From: Oscheius sp. JU75
Lineage: Eukaryota > Nematoda > Chromadorea > Rhabditida > Rhabditidae
Length of the DNA stretch: 64,000 nt
Direction: 5' to 3'
NCBI GenBank assembly: GCA_037178855.1
Contig: JASJZC010000003.1
Span: forward strand, 930,001-994,000
The translations under genes were made by a program, and so were the position numbers. Below, piece after piece: positions 11,901-22,488 of the stretch (positions within the stretch are counted from its first letter, which is position 1; each line of letters starts with the position of its first letter). The notes under the pieces are model-generated. The model did no database searches, was not told the DNA's origin, and saw only the letters and a program-made list of their open reading frames with translations.

Positions 11901-14900
11901 GAGAGAGTCATGAGTACATGCCTTTTTTGTAAATACCTCTCTCTTCGGTTCTGTTCCAAATAGAATACTTGTCTCCGCCTCTCTGTCCTATACTGTCCCC
12001 ATTGAACCCTTGACCGTCTTCTGATGTTCAGAAGACTTACTGTCTATCTCTCGACTGTCTCTATCTCTCCCTGACTCTTTTTCTAAGTTCTCTAGCAGCA
12101 GGACAGGGAACTATCTTCTGTACAGCTTTGGTAGTCAAAGCAATTCCCTGCCTCTTTTTGTTTTCCGTTCCCTGACTCTCACCGTCTATATTTCTTGCTG
12201 CTTGACTTTTGGAACTGTTCCTTGTCTGATCCTGTCTCTCTGTGACTCTGATCTAGCCACTAGTCTCACTGATTCATCCAGTCCCTCTCCCTCGACCACC
12301 ACTGCTCCCACCTCTTTCCCAAAACCACTCCAATGGGGAAATCTCTCTCGGAAATTGCCCTCGAAGTGGTCTGAAGAGGAAATACTTTCAAGAGAGAGCC
12401 AAGGTCCCCCTCTTATGCTCATACTCGTAAAGGGGCCCCAAAAAGATTTCGGAAGCGATTTACTGCCTCAATGGAGGCGCTTAAATGTCAGGAGAGCTGA
12501 CGTTCGTACCCCCGCCTCTCTAAACTTCTTCACCCGTATCACCTTGTTGTTTGTTTTGCTCTGGTCCCTTCTCTCTCGGGCATGTTTTTCATCATAGATT
12601 AGTTCAGACAACACGCTGTTACACACTGGGGTGCCCGGTCGGTATTTTTGATTTTCGATAGGGCACACAGCAGCCAGTGTGCGGTAAACAATCTGACGTT
12701 GGACACTGCAGTCTCTCCCTATTTTCCATTCTTTTGGTCTCTTTCGATCGTTTTTGTACCTTCCCTCTCTGTATCCTGGAGTTGAAACAGTTTGACAGTA
12801 GTCTCTGTCAGTAGGTCAAGTGTTCTCTGTCTGGACCTATCTAGTCGCTTCTCTTGACTACGTCCATTGGAGATGTTATAAACTTCACTTTCCTCAGTAG
12901 GGATAGGGCAATCACATAATCAAGTTGTCTAGTGTTCTCTGTCTAAACTTGTCTCTTGACTCTTGACTCTCTCTATAGGGCATCAGTTCAATGTTCCTCT
13001 ACTTCTAGTATTGATAGGTCGCTTTCCTTATGGTCAGGTAGTCAAGTGTACTGTCTGAACCTGATTCTTGACTCTCTCACTAAGTTATCTTCTACTGAGA
13101 GAGCCATGAGAGTAGAGACCAGATAAGGTGGTCAGAGAAGTCATCTGTTTTGACTACCGTGACTCTCTGACTACTATGACTCATCCGGAGACTGGAAAAT
13201 CCCAAGCTATTGGATAGTCTCTATCTAGATTTGACCAGAAATGTCTCTCTACCATTTGGGTAATGATCTGCCCAGCAAACAGGCCGATCATGACTACAAA
13301 CACCGTCTCTTGTCCCATGACTCTTAGGAAAGAACTGAACTTGTCCTGTCTGATAGCTTACTCTTGCTTCTGGACAGAGAAAGAAGACGAGAGAGCAAAC
13401 AGTATGAGTCAAGGCTAGAGTGATCATGAGCCGAGAGAGCCTATCAAGATTCTGTAAGTTTCTGAGTCAGGGCCAGACGATGACAGATCAGATAAGGACG
13501 ATTTTCAGAGACAGTAGGCAAGAGTCAAGAATACATGTTCATTCCACAGAGCCTGTGTCCCTATCTCTGTCCCTATGAATCAAGCACCTTAACGAGCTTC
13601 ATTAATGGAAGAGTCAAGGGCTTTGACTGGAAACCTATAGTCAAGAGGGAGAGTATGAGTCAGGAACCCTTATCCCTTCCACACTGTGTCCTTTCCTAAT
13701 CCTGTTTGTCTCTCCATGAAAAACAGCCTGTTTCACCCCCCTCGTTTAGCCTTTAAATAAGGCCAATATCTCTCTAGTCCCCCCTCCCTCGTTCCTCTAA
13801 GAAAATTCGGCTCACTCTCATAATAATCGGTCGTTCGCTTCGCCGAGGCCCGTAATCCCCTTGGATTCTCTTTCTCTACCAGATGTTCCCTCTCTGTCAC
13901 TCTCTTCCATTGATTAGTCCTATTCCTTATCAGTTTGTTCTCTTTTTAGGTAAACAACAATATTTGTCTCTCTAAAGTTTGGCGGCTAGGCCAGTTTTTG
14001 ATTGAAAACCTTGTTATGAGCCCAAGGGAGCCACGTCCGCTTTCCTCTCCTCGTCCTCACGGATGGATTGTGAGCAAGCGTTCACGCAGTTTTTTGAAGA
14101 GAAAGGCGACGTCAGGGAAGAGATACGGGGAACAGAGTGACAGAGTGAAAGAGCAACAGAGTGACAGAAAGACAGAAACAGAACGACAGAAGGATAGTGA
14201 GGGAGAGAGAGACAGAGAGACAAAGGTGAATAATACTTTCTCTCTCTCACTGACACTTGACTCTCACATCCCGGTACGCTACTGTCTCTGTCTCTCTCCC
14301 TCTGTCTCTTTCTCCCATCTCCCATTCGCTCTCAATCTCCCATCTCTCCCAAAGACATAGAAAGAGATTGCCTGCTCCATTATTCTGGCGGTGTGTGGCT
14401 GCCCGCATCCCTTCTTCTTGTTGTTTTTACTTCTCTTGGGACTAGAGAGAGTCGGGAAGCATCCCCCCGCTGAATAATAGAGATAAGCGACCAGCGATTT
14501 TGAACAGCACGGCCGTCCGTAAGGTCTCCTCTTCAAGCTTCTTCTGCTTTAATTGGACTCCTCTTCGCGTGCTTGAGCCTCCTCAAAGAGCTCCCTCTTA
14601 TCCCTCGGTCCATCATATTCAAGACGGCCCAGATGTGAAGTTTCGAGTCTCGGAACGACTTTTATAGGCTAGATGTTGTTTAATGTTTTCAAGCAGGAGG
14701 GGACGAAGGCAGTGTAATTATGTGTTCCCGAAGGCCAAGGTCTTTCTCCACCCTTGGAAGCTCACCCGTGTGTGTGTGTTGGAGAGATTCCAGTTCTTGA
14801 TGGGCCTCCTCACCCTTTAGGCGTTTACCTTATACTCTCTAGACCGTACTTACCTCTAGACTCATACTCTTGGCTACTGGATGGGTCTGGTACTCAGAAG

Positions 14901-17710
14901 CAGTGCCACACGACTCTCTAGAAGACAGAAGTTCAGACACTCACACTTACAAGTGTTTCAAAACGACTCACTGTCTCTCTGACACTCTGTGACTAGAACA
15001 GAAGTCTAATGGAACTACTGTCTGTGTACTAGACTCGTCTCATACTCTCAGAATAGTAGGTCACATAGAGACAGAATTCGGTAGAAGTACGGTTGACTCT
15101 TGGCTCTGTCTCTGTCCCTCTGAATCTCTGAGGGTCATGACAGGCCATCACTGTGCTCTTGACCCTGTGTCTGACTCGTCCAATCTATTCAGTACAGATG
15201 ACTCTATAAACTCTCTCACCCTCTCTCTGCCAGTCACTCTGTCCATCTACCAAAAGAGATCTTTTTTCTTCCTTTTCCCCGACTCTCCAAATCCAAATCT
15301 TATGTTACCGACACTTACTCACACTCTGTTTATCTCTTCTCTCCAGGTCTGAGTGAGATTTCTCCTCAGTTCCAAACACTCGCACTCTCTCTTCTCTCTA
15401 ATTGTGCCCAACGAAGCGCACACACTCCTTTCTGGCTGTTTAGGCAGGCGGCCCGGCAGCCTCTCTCTCTCACTCTCTTGCTCTCACTCTCTCTCCAGTC
15501 CAATTCTTCACACCTCCACCTCCAGAGGCCCTCCCCACCCCCTAATTTGGTCTCGACCACCCCAGCTTCGAAGGCACGGCGTTACTTCAAATACACAGAG
15601 CTACCAATGGCTCTCGTCACAGGATATCCCTCTGTAGGTTGACTGTCCCTTGGGTTACCGTATATGACAGAGAGACAGTAAGATAGACGAAACTCATTGT
15701 CCCTAATTTCAGATGGTCACTAAGACGAAAAAAGTCTTCATTGGCGGTCTGTCAGCCTCATCCACCCTCGAGGACATGAAACAGTACTTTGAGCAGTATG
15801 GAAAGGTAAGAGTTACTGAAGTTTCGTACCGATGAGAGACAGAGACCTTTAAAATTTGACACATTTTAGATCGTCATCTGCCAAAAGGGTACTGTAGCTT
15901 CTGAAAATGTATACTGTAGAGTCTACTGTAGCTTTGTCCGAGTGATGCACTTTTTCTTCTAGAAGAAACTAGAGGGACAGAAAGGCAGGGAGAGTTAAGT
16001 CGGCTCTGAATTCATGTCCTCACACTGTCATTCTGGCTTGTACTACTTTAAGAGTTCAGAAGAGAGTCAGGAGTTCAGAGTGATCGAGAGTCAAGTGATT
16101 GACTGATAGTCCATTTGTTTTGCTCTGGTTCCATGAGTCGGGAGTCCTGTCCAGAGAGTCTGATAAGGAGAGAAGAGGTGGTCAACACACTCCCTTACTC
16201 TACCGTAACTCTGACTCTAACTAAGAACAGATACTTCGGAAAGAGGACAATCCTGATATCCAGAAACAGAGACAGAACGGATTTGAGCTACTGTAGTTCT
16301 AGCTTACTAAACATATTCGTAGTTTGGAGATGTACTCTTGCCAAAATCTCATTGAATCTTTCTTTTCAGGTAGAAGATGCGATGCTGATGTTCGACAAGG
16401 CTACTCAACGACACAGAGGTTGGTTTCGGGACAAAGACTCAGAGAGACAGAGAGAAAAAGAGGCAGAGAGTCAGAAAGACAGAATGAAAGCAAGACAGAG
16501 AGACAGAAAGGGAGAGAGACAGAAACACAGAGAGACAGAGCTCGCATACCGTATTCCTCTAGCCCAAAAAAGTACTCGACTCTTTCGGCTGTCGCTTCGA
16601 GCCCAATTTATGTTCACATTTGCATAATCGGCCCCAGGCCCTCGATTTACTTGGCACACATAAATTGGATACACAGCGTGGCGCCAAAGGTTCTCCAAAG
16701 AAACAGATCTCTTCTTTCAGGCTTCGGCTTCATAACGTTCGACAATGATGAGGTCTCCGACAAGGTCTGTGAGATCCACTTCCATGAGATCAACGGGAAG
16801 ATGGTCGAGTGCAAGAAGGCCCAGCCGAAGGAGGTCATGCTGCCAGTTCAGTTAAACAAGTCCAGAGCTGCCGCGGCTAGGAATCTCTATGGATTACCAC
16901 CAGAGCAATTGTTGGGTGAGTCTCGGAGAGAGCATGAGTCAAGTAGTCAAGTCGCTGTGATTCTTCTGTTCCTAATCTGGTCGATTTCAGCCTATGCCAC
17001 CTACCTTCCTCGCCTTGGCTACGGAAACTTCCTCTATCCAGGAATGGCGAATGGTAAGTAGCTATCAGATTCGGGCCTATGTCTATCGGTCTCTCTCCCT
17101 CTCCGTCTTCCGATGTCTTTTTGTCTTTTTGTCCTTCTGTCTCTCTGTCTTTGTGTATCTGTGTATCTCTGCCTCTCTGTCTCTCTGTCTCCCTGTTGCC
17201 CTGTATCTCTATGCTCTGTCTTTTTATCTCCCAGTTAATCTGTCAATCTGTTCCTCTGTCTCTCAGTTTCTCTGCCTCTCTGCCTCTGTGTCTTCCTGTA
17301 TCTCTGCTCTCTGTCTCTCTTCCACCATCAGAACTCTTCAGGCGCACCAATGTTCGTAAAATGCGGGTCACCAATGGATTTAACCACAGGTTCATATTTA
17401 GTAGCTATCTTGTGTTTCCAGTCCGCGAGAGTCAATCAGTTTCTAGAAGCCTTGGTAGAGGCCGTTGTATGGATGTGTCTGCCTCAAACTGTCTCTCTTT
17501 TCAGCTTTCGTCAATCCCATGTCCAACTATCCCGGCATCCCATCCTCACCAGGATCCACGAGTGGCGGAAGAGGTCCCGGAGTTCAGCCTTTCGATACTG
17601 CTGCAGCCCTCTATGCCAATCTGACAGGAGGAACGCAACCCTTTGGTGATGGAGGACTCTACATGTCCACGCAGCCACTTCAGCCACCTGCCTTCCACAA
17701 CAAGGTCTAA
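8941..17710 (+). CDS. msi: Musashi-family RNA-binding protein, two RRM domains
   Basis: Eight exons give 334 aa: 8941-9089, 10954-11076, 11116-11242, 15713-15805, 16370-16418, 16721-16915, 16991-17053, 17505-17710. The phases fit throughout. The start is a Gly/Ser-rich segment; RRM1 follows, with RNP2 MFIGGL and RNP1 RGFGFITF, then [11 protein letters not shown] and RRM2 with RNP2 VFIGGL and RNP1 RGFGFITF. That linker and domain order are typical of Musashi, a cytoplasmic regulator of mRNA translation that binds UAG-containing 3'UTR sites. The tail is rich in G, P, Y and A and poorly conserved, as usual. A TTTCAG acceptor sits 22 nt before the ATG. The introns are large and full of GACAGAGA simple repeats, unlike the compact genes further right. 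An extra short exon near 17,341 is possible but not needed. I am confident of the family; the paralogue (msi1 or msi2 type) is not assignable. Confidence 0.95.
14135..14222. repeat. Degenerate GACAGAGA/GTGACAGA tandem repeat in a Musashi intron
   Basis: About 90 bp of variants of GAGTGACAGA and GACAGAGA. It belongs to the same simple-sequence family as the repeat near 6,264. Confidence 0.75.
16438..16541. repeat. Degenerate GAGACAGA tandem repeat in a Musashi intron
   Basis: About 100 bp of AGAGAGACAGA variants between the two exons that encode RRM2. It leaves an accidental open frame but has no conserved product. Confidence 0.8.
17075..17330. repeat. Degenerate TCTCTGTC tandem repeat in the last Musashi intron
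   Basis: About 250 bp of CTCTGTCT/CTCTGCCT/TGTATCTC units, the complementary strand of the GACAGAGA family. It ends shortly before the last coding exon, so it also supplies a very long polypyrimidine tract. Confidence 0.8.
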
Positions 17711-18530
17711 TCGGTGAGTAGACAGAAACAGAGACAGAGATCCAACACTTTTCAGACGGGGCATCTTTTTTCCACTCCTCTCCTGTCTCCCCCGTACCTT
17801 CTCGTCTACCCATATTTCTACAGAAACCTTCTCTGTGTGCATACGTCTTTTCTTCACCCATATATACTCATGTTCTTAGACCCTTCTAGGACCTCTAGCC
17901 CCTACTATATTAGCCAATCCAGAAAAAAAAACCCCTACCGTACCCCCCGTGTGTATTCATCCGTGTATATTGACAATCAAATTTTTAGTAATCGTCTCGG
18001 TGCCTCCCCTCCCCGACAAGAAAATTTCTCTCCCGTACCGAGTCGGCTGGCAGCTCGCTGTGCCGGCCGTCTTTCTCCCTGTGACTCTCTGTCACTTCCC
18101 TGTGCCCGCGAGCGAGCCGCCCCGACTCGACGTCTCTTCTGTGTCCCCGTAAAGACTCGGCACCCATTCAAGAAAAGTTAACTTTTGTACACACAAACAC
18201 ACTTCTTTTCATTGCAATCTGGTACACTATGCCCGGTCATTTCCCCCCGTCTCTTTCTGCCTCGTGTAAAAATGATGATGAGCCCTTTGCCAGTGAGAGA
18301 GTCGTAGAAAGAGAGACAGAGACTGGTGCAGAGCACCCTACCGTACAGTCTCGTCTGAAAATAGCTTGTAGAGTGACAGTCCGAGTGTTGTGCCGACGGC
18401 TTTTTTTTTTTACTTTCTGAGCGGAAAAGAGCCAACCACGATGTGTATCTGTGTCCCTCAATCCCCCTGTGTATTTCTTGTATTCTATTATTTTGTGACT
18501 CTAATAAATACGGTGAACGACTGAAGAGTT
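17711..18530 (+). other. Probable 3' UTR of the Musashi gene
   Basis: About 800 nt after the stop codon. It is AT/CT-mixed without coding frames and ends just after an AATAAA at 18,503. The extent is inferred from the position of that signal. Confidence 0.55.
18503..18508 (+). terminator. AATAAA poly(A) signal
   Basis: Canonical AATAAA downstream of the Musashi stop codon and upstream of the next coding-like block. Confidence 0.65.
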
Positions 18531-18750
18531 CTTTGGAGAAACATAGAGAGACAGAATGTCCTTATCTAGCAGTCCACTCGATCCTAATGGATATTTATTG
18601 CTTGCAGCTCTAGTTCTTTTACAATTCCAAAAATTTCCTTCAGAAAGGATAGCTTTTCGAATTGACGACCAGAGCACTTCAGTGTGCTGCTCGTGTCCCA
18701 GGAAGGATCTTCTCCAAAATGCGATTCCTCCTGTTTCTCTAATCTTCCAG

Positions 18751-18943
18751 TTCGTCATCAACTGGTACAAAGACGGTTTCTGGGGACAGAACACTTGCTC
18801 TGGCACCTACTTCCTTCTCGGTTACAACCTGATCGACATTGTGCGCACGGAAGCAAAGAAATTCGAGGTCAAGATTGGAGGCACGTCGTTGTCGACCTGG
18901 GACAATAAAGTCGTCTCTTACAAGAATATCACCAAGACCTTGG
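18751..18943 (+). pseudogene. Orphan coding-like exon of unknown origin
   Basis: This block reads cleanly in one + frame, preceded by a good acceptor (CTAATCTTCCAG) and ending at a possible donor (CTTGG|GTACTG). It encodes roughly 64 residues rich in aromatics and glycine (motifs NWYKDGFWGQNTC, GYNLIDIV, KIGGTSLSTWD). Its C/G-ending codon use matches real exons in this window rather than the surrounding noncoding DNA. No joining exons were found: the sequence upstream is the Musashi 3' end and downstream is the 3' end of the acid phosphatase gene on the other strand. I do not recognise the family. It may be a gene fragment, a pseudogene, or one exon of a gene whose other exons I failed to see. 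Confidence 0.5.
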
Positions 18944-19140
18944 GTACTGTAACTGTTTATAGCTTGTTCAGTGGGAGGACTGTCTCTCTGCCCCTATGTC
19001 TCTCTGAAGAACTGTCTCTATAAATCTTTATAAGGACCAGCTTACAAATCACAGCAAGTATCATACCAATGTAGTCACAGGACTGATGAGTTCCTGTACA
19101 ATTCCTTTTTCCCAAGTTACTAAAATTCATCCAGTGATAG

Positions 19141-21114
19141 TCACGTGTCCGCCTCATTAATGAGAGGTTCGGACTGGAGGGAACTATCTCCAATGGGTCG
19201 GGCTCGTCTCTTGAGAATGATGTCAAAGATGAGGATTCCTCCGAAAATGGCTGTGGTGGTCGATAAGATGACGATGGCTACTGTAAGAAGAGGATGAGTT
19301 TAAAGACAGAGATACAGATAGACGGGGAGACAGAGAGACAGAGACAGTGACATGTGCTCACCAATGTACGGAGTAAGAGTCTCTTGCTTGTATCCACACT
19401 CTCCCTCCCAGTTCTGAGGGAAGTACTTTGACATTATACTGTGAAGACCATCCAGAGTACAGGAGGCTCCACATCCTGGGATCTCTGTCCTGTACAGGAT
19501 AGGCGAATCGGTTATGTTCTTCCTGTAGAGCTCGACTACCGGCTGGCCATCGACCCTGTGAAGTTCGACAATGACAGCGGTGGCATACAGTGGGAATCGT
19601 TCTGGATAAATGTCCAAAGTTGCTAGGAAAGCTGCCAGGGTGGTGTCGTGCTGAAATCGCTTTAGGTTACCGATTATTTGCTATTTTCAGGTCTAAGAAT
19701 GACTTTAAGTTGTTTGATGTCCAGCAAAATTGTAGCACTTGAAATATTCTACAACTTTGCAAAACATATTAAAACTGAAAGCCTTTGTCTTATACCCGAA
19801 AACTGCCCTCAGAGCAATGACATTCTTACAGAACAGTTGATCGTATTTCACCCGTACTGACTCGGCGTGCACCGTACATCACACTGTAAGTTCGACTTCG
19901 AGCTAGTTTTTTTTTTAAAACTAATCCAAAAAGGTTGGCAGAAAAATTTCGGACTCTGCGTAAGCAGTGGTTACAATAGATTTTTGGAAAGTCTCCCCCG
20001 AGGAGGACAACAAGTTTTTCATTTATTTTTTTTAAACTCACTGCTGAATAAGCATATAGCTTGGCCCGACTTCCCAATCTCCCCTCCGACTTGTCCAGAA
20101 AACGGTGGTACATCTCTTCGACCAATGGACCTAAAAATCTGAATCTTCTGCTGCGAACTAAAAATCACCCACCTCCTCGAATCCTTCTCAAGAACTCTGT
20201 GTGAAATTTGAGTCGACTGCCTATGTCATACAGACGAACAACTTGCTCGAACACACTCTGATTGACCCAAACTGGCCAATGATGGGTTTTGTTGTGATAG
20301 AATTGACAGTTTAGACTGTCGTAGACGCGCCACATCGCTCCGAGACCCGAATTGCTTGAATTTGTTCTGTCTGCCAGAAATTTGAGGAAGTCGGCATTCT
20401 CCTTCTCGATGTCCTTGACTACTGAGGAACCGTAGATGATCTGGTTCTCGATCTCGGCCAGGGGACAAGGGATGTCCTCGTAGAGTTGCTGAAAAAAGAG
20501 GGTGGGAGACAGAGAAAGAAACTCACCTTATCCTGAAGTTTCGGAACTGAATGAACAGGTACTGGCTGCCATAGTAGTTCCTGATCCCAGACCTCTTTTT
20601 GCTGTGGCGGGAACAGACCGGCCATGTTGGCCAGAGCCGACATTAATGTTCTGTTGAAGTCAGAGCTTCTGACGTAGACCTCCTGACGGTCAAAGTGCTC
20701 GTTCAGGAACTTTCCGTACCGTTGGCGAAGCCATTTTCCGAGACGGTAGTGCTGTCCTGAAAGTTTTAAGTCAGAGAGACCGGGAGACAGGGGGAGGGAC
20801 AGAAAGATTAGCACTGAACTAACCCATTCCAGTCTTAGTCAGCTCTCCCAACCCTTCGGGCCACAGCTTTTCCTCTTGAGGATCAAATACAGCAGCTGGG
20901 GACCTGTCTCCATGTCTCCAAATCTGATTTATAAGTTACAGAAGGATAAATTTTAGCTACTTACCACTTGCACATACTCCAAAGTATCGATATTGGCCTC
21001 CGTCGGAGCCACAGAAGCTGTGATCAGATGCTCATTAGTCGGGATCTGTCCGAGTCCCGGACTCGGATAGAGAGACAAGAGACAGAGAAAAATTACCCAT
21101 GGGCTCGAGTCCAT
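19141..21114 (-). CDS. Membrane-anchored histidine acid phosphatase (lysosomal/prostatic type)
   Basis: Seven exons give 437 aa: 21114-20965, 20824-20923, 20527-20756, 20173-20488, 20042-20130, 19362-19650, 19141-19280. A signal peptide (hydrophobic through about residue 22) precedes the mature enzyme. The catalytic RHGDRSP motif carries the nucleophilic His, and the HDTTLA motif (the proton-donor HD pair) begins an exon. Near the C-terminus, Cys-rich PGCGASCTL is typical of the family. A transmembrane helix follows (about AIVILSTTTAIFGGILIF), with a short basic cytoplasmic tail, as in type I lysosomal acid phosphatase (ACP2). It would hydrolyse phosphomonoesters in the lumen of lysosomes or at the surface. 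A TTTCAG acceptor lies 12 nt before the ATG; an out-of-frame ATG occurs in that leader. The fifth intron contains a copy of the dispersed 170-bp repeat. The family is certain; the exact orthologue is not. Confidence 0.93.
19747..19766 (-). repeat. Dispersed hairpin motif, copy 3
   Basis: TTCTACAACTTTGCAAAACAT, the reverse orientation of the motif at 4,560, inside an acid phosphatase intron. Confidence 0.5.
19848..20014 (+). repeat. ~170-bp dispersed repeat family, copy 3
   Basis: Carries the same ordered blocks as the copy at 7,180 (CACCCGTACTGACTCGGC, GAGCTAGTTTTTTTTTTAAA, TTTTTGGAAAGTCTCC, GACAACAAG). It is inserted in the fifth intron of the acid phosphatase gene. Confidence 0.7.
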
Positions 21115-21425
21115 GGCTCATGGAGACTGAAAGAAGTAGATTGAAAGAGAGACAATGTGAGAGAATGACCAAGAGATATGGTCTGTGCGTGGGTGATATG
21201 AGAAAGCTTTGCCTCTCCAACTGATTCAATGCTTATGAAGCCATTTTTCTATTTTCTGTGAGAGAAAGAGGCGAAAAATAGACGTGAGCAGTGATAAACG
21301 TTTGCTGGGCTTGTGTAAACAGTATGCGTTTACTGATTCAATGAATGGTGTCTACCAAGATATGAGAAGGACAATCAAATGACTATATTTTCAGAGCCAG
21401 CGCTTGTTTTGCAAAAAAAAAAAAA

Positions 21426-21811
21426 CTTGCCGTCTCCCTCATGGGGAGACTTTCCAAAAATTCGTTCTAACCGCTACTTTCACAGGGTCTGAATTGTTAC
21501 CAACCTTGTTGGATTAGTTAAAAAACTAGATCGAAGTTGATACTTCCGCGTCTGACCCCGTACAAGACGCGAGCCGAGACAGTACGGGTCGGCCTCAGAG
21601 ACTTGGGTAAGCAAATTGTGAAGGCTTCAGTCAAGTCTTGTCTCACCCGTATTGTCTCGGCTCGCGTCTTAAATGGGGTCAGACGCTGAAGCATCAACTT
21701 CGATCTAGTTTTTTTTAACTAATCCAACGAGGTTGATAACAATTTCAGACCCTGCGAAAGTAGCGGTTAGAACGAATTTTTGGATAGTCTCCATTCGATG
21801 GAGACAACAAG
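21426..21811. repeat. Head-to-head inverted pair of the ~170-bp repeat (foldback)
   Basis: A left arm (about 21,426-21,590, reverse) and a right arm (about 21,641-21,811, forward) are two copies of the repeat family, joined by about 50 nt of unrelated sequence. Both end in GTCTCC...GGAGAC blocks and both contain the GATCTAG core followed by the TTAACTAATCC-type block, so the unit can form a long hairpin. This may be the complete form of the element, with the other copies being single arms. Confidence 0.75.
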
Positions 21812-22488
21812 TCGTTTTAATTGTGCACCTTTATTTTCTCGAGAAGTTTTTGTAGCAGTAGGAGAAGTGAAAATACGGCCCTTTCGAGTCATTTTTCTGC
21901 CAAGAATCCATTATAATGATCCAAAGGCAACTCTGCGAAGAGATTATTTTTTTTACTGTGTACTGTCAAAAAAATCGTGTCTGTGCCGAAGAGATCTACC
22001 AGTTTCATAAATCTAGGAACAGCTGTTTCCTGCCCACTAACAACTGGTCGGATTAGAGTCATAAAACATTGCTAAAAATCGTTTTATAAACCCGCGTCAT
22101 CGAAAGAGTCCAGCATTGACCATAAAACCATTTCTCTAGTCGTTCCGGACAGATTCCTGGGCGAAAAACATGAAAAACGCATGAAGGACAGGGCAGAAAG
22201 ATAGAGACACAGCTGTCTAACTGCCCCCTCTTCTCCCTGTGCATATTTTCCCCAACCGACCCGCCTTTTCGTGTCAGGAGCCCGCGAAACGTTCACCAAA
22301 CCACACAAACTATATTATTCAGGAAAAATACATACAAGTAATGGGGGGCATCATGACGAAAATTGACACTGATTATCGGGTGATGTACTGCTCAATTTAT
22401 GCTCAACGTTGGGATACAAGCATCAAAATATACAGGAATTAAGGTCTAGTCTGGATGGTACTGGTTCGGGATAAAAGTCAGCAAGATT
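21812..22488. other. Intergenic sequence, no gene seen
   Basis: Lies between the 5' side of the acid phosphatase gene with its inverted repeat and the 3' end of the HP1-like gene. The frames present are short and non-coding in character. Confidence 0.5.

Noticed and set aside
17341-17400. Possible additional Musashi exon between 17,053 and 17,505
   Set aside because: Direct joining of 17,053 to 17,505 keeps the frame and gives a sensible tail; the extra segment has no good donor.
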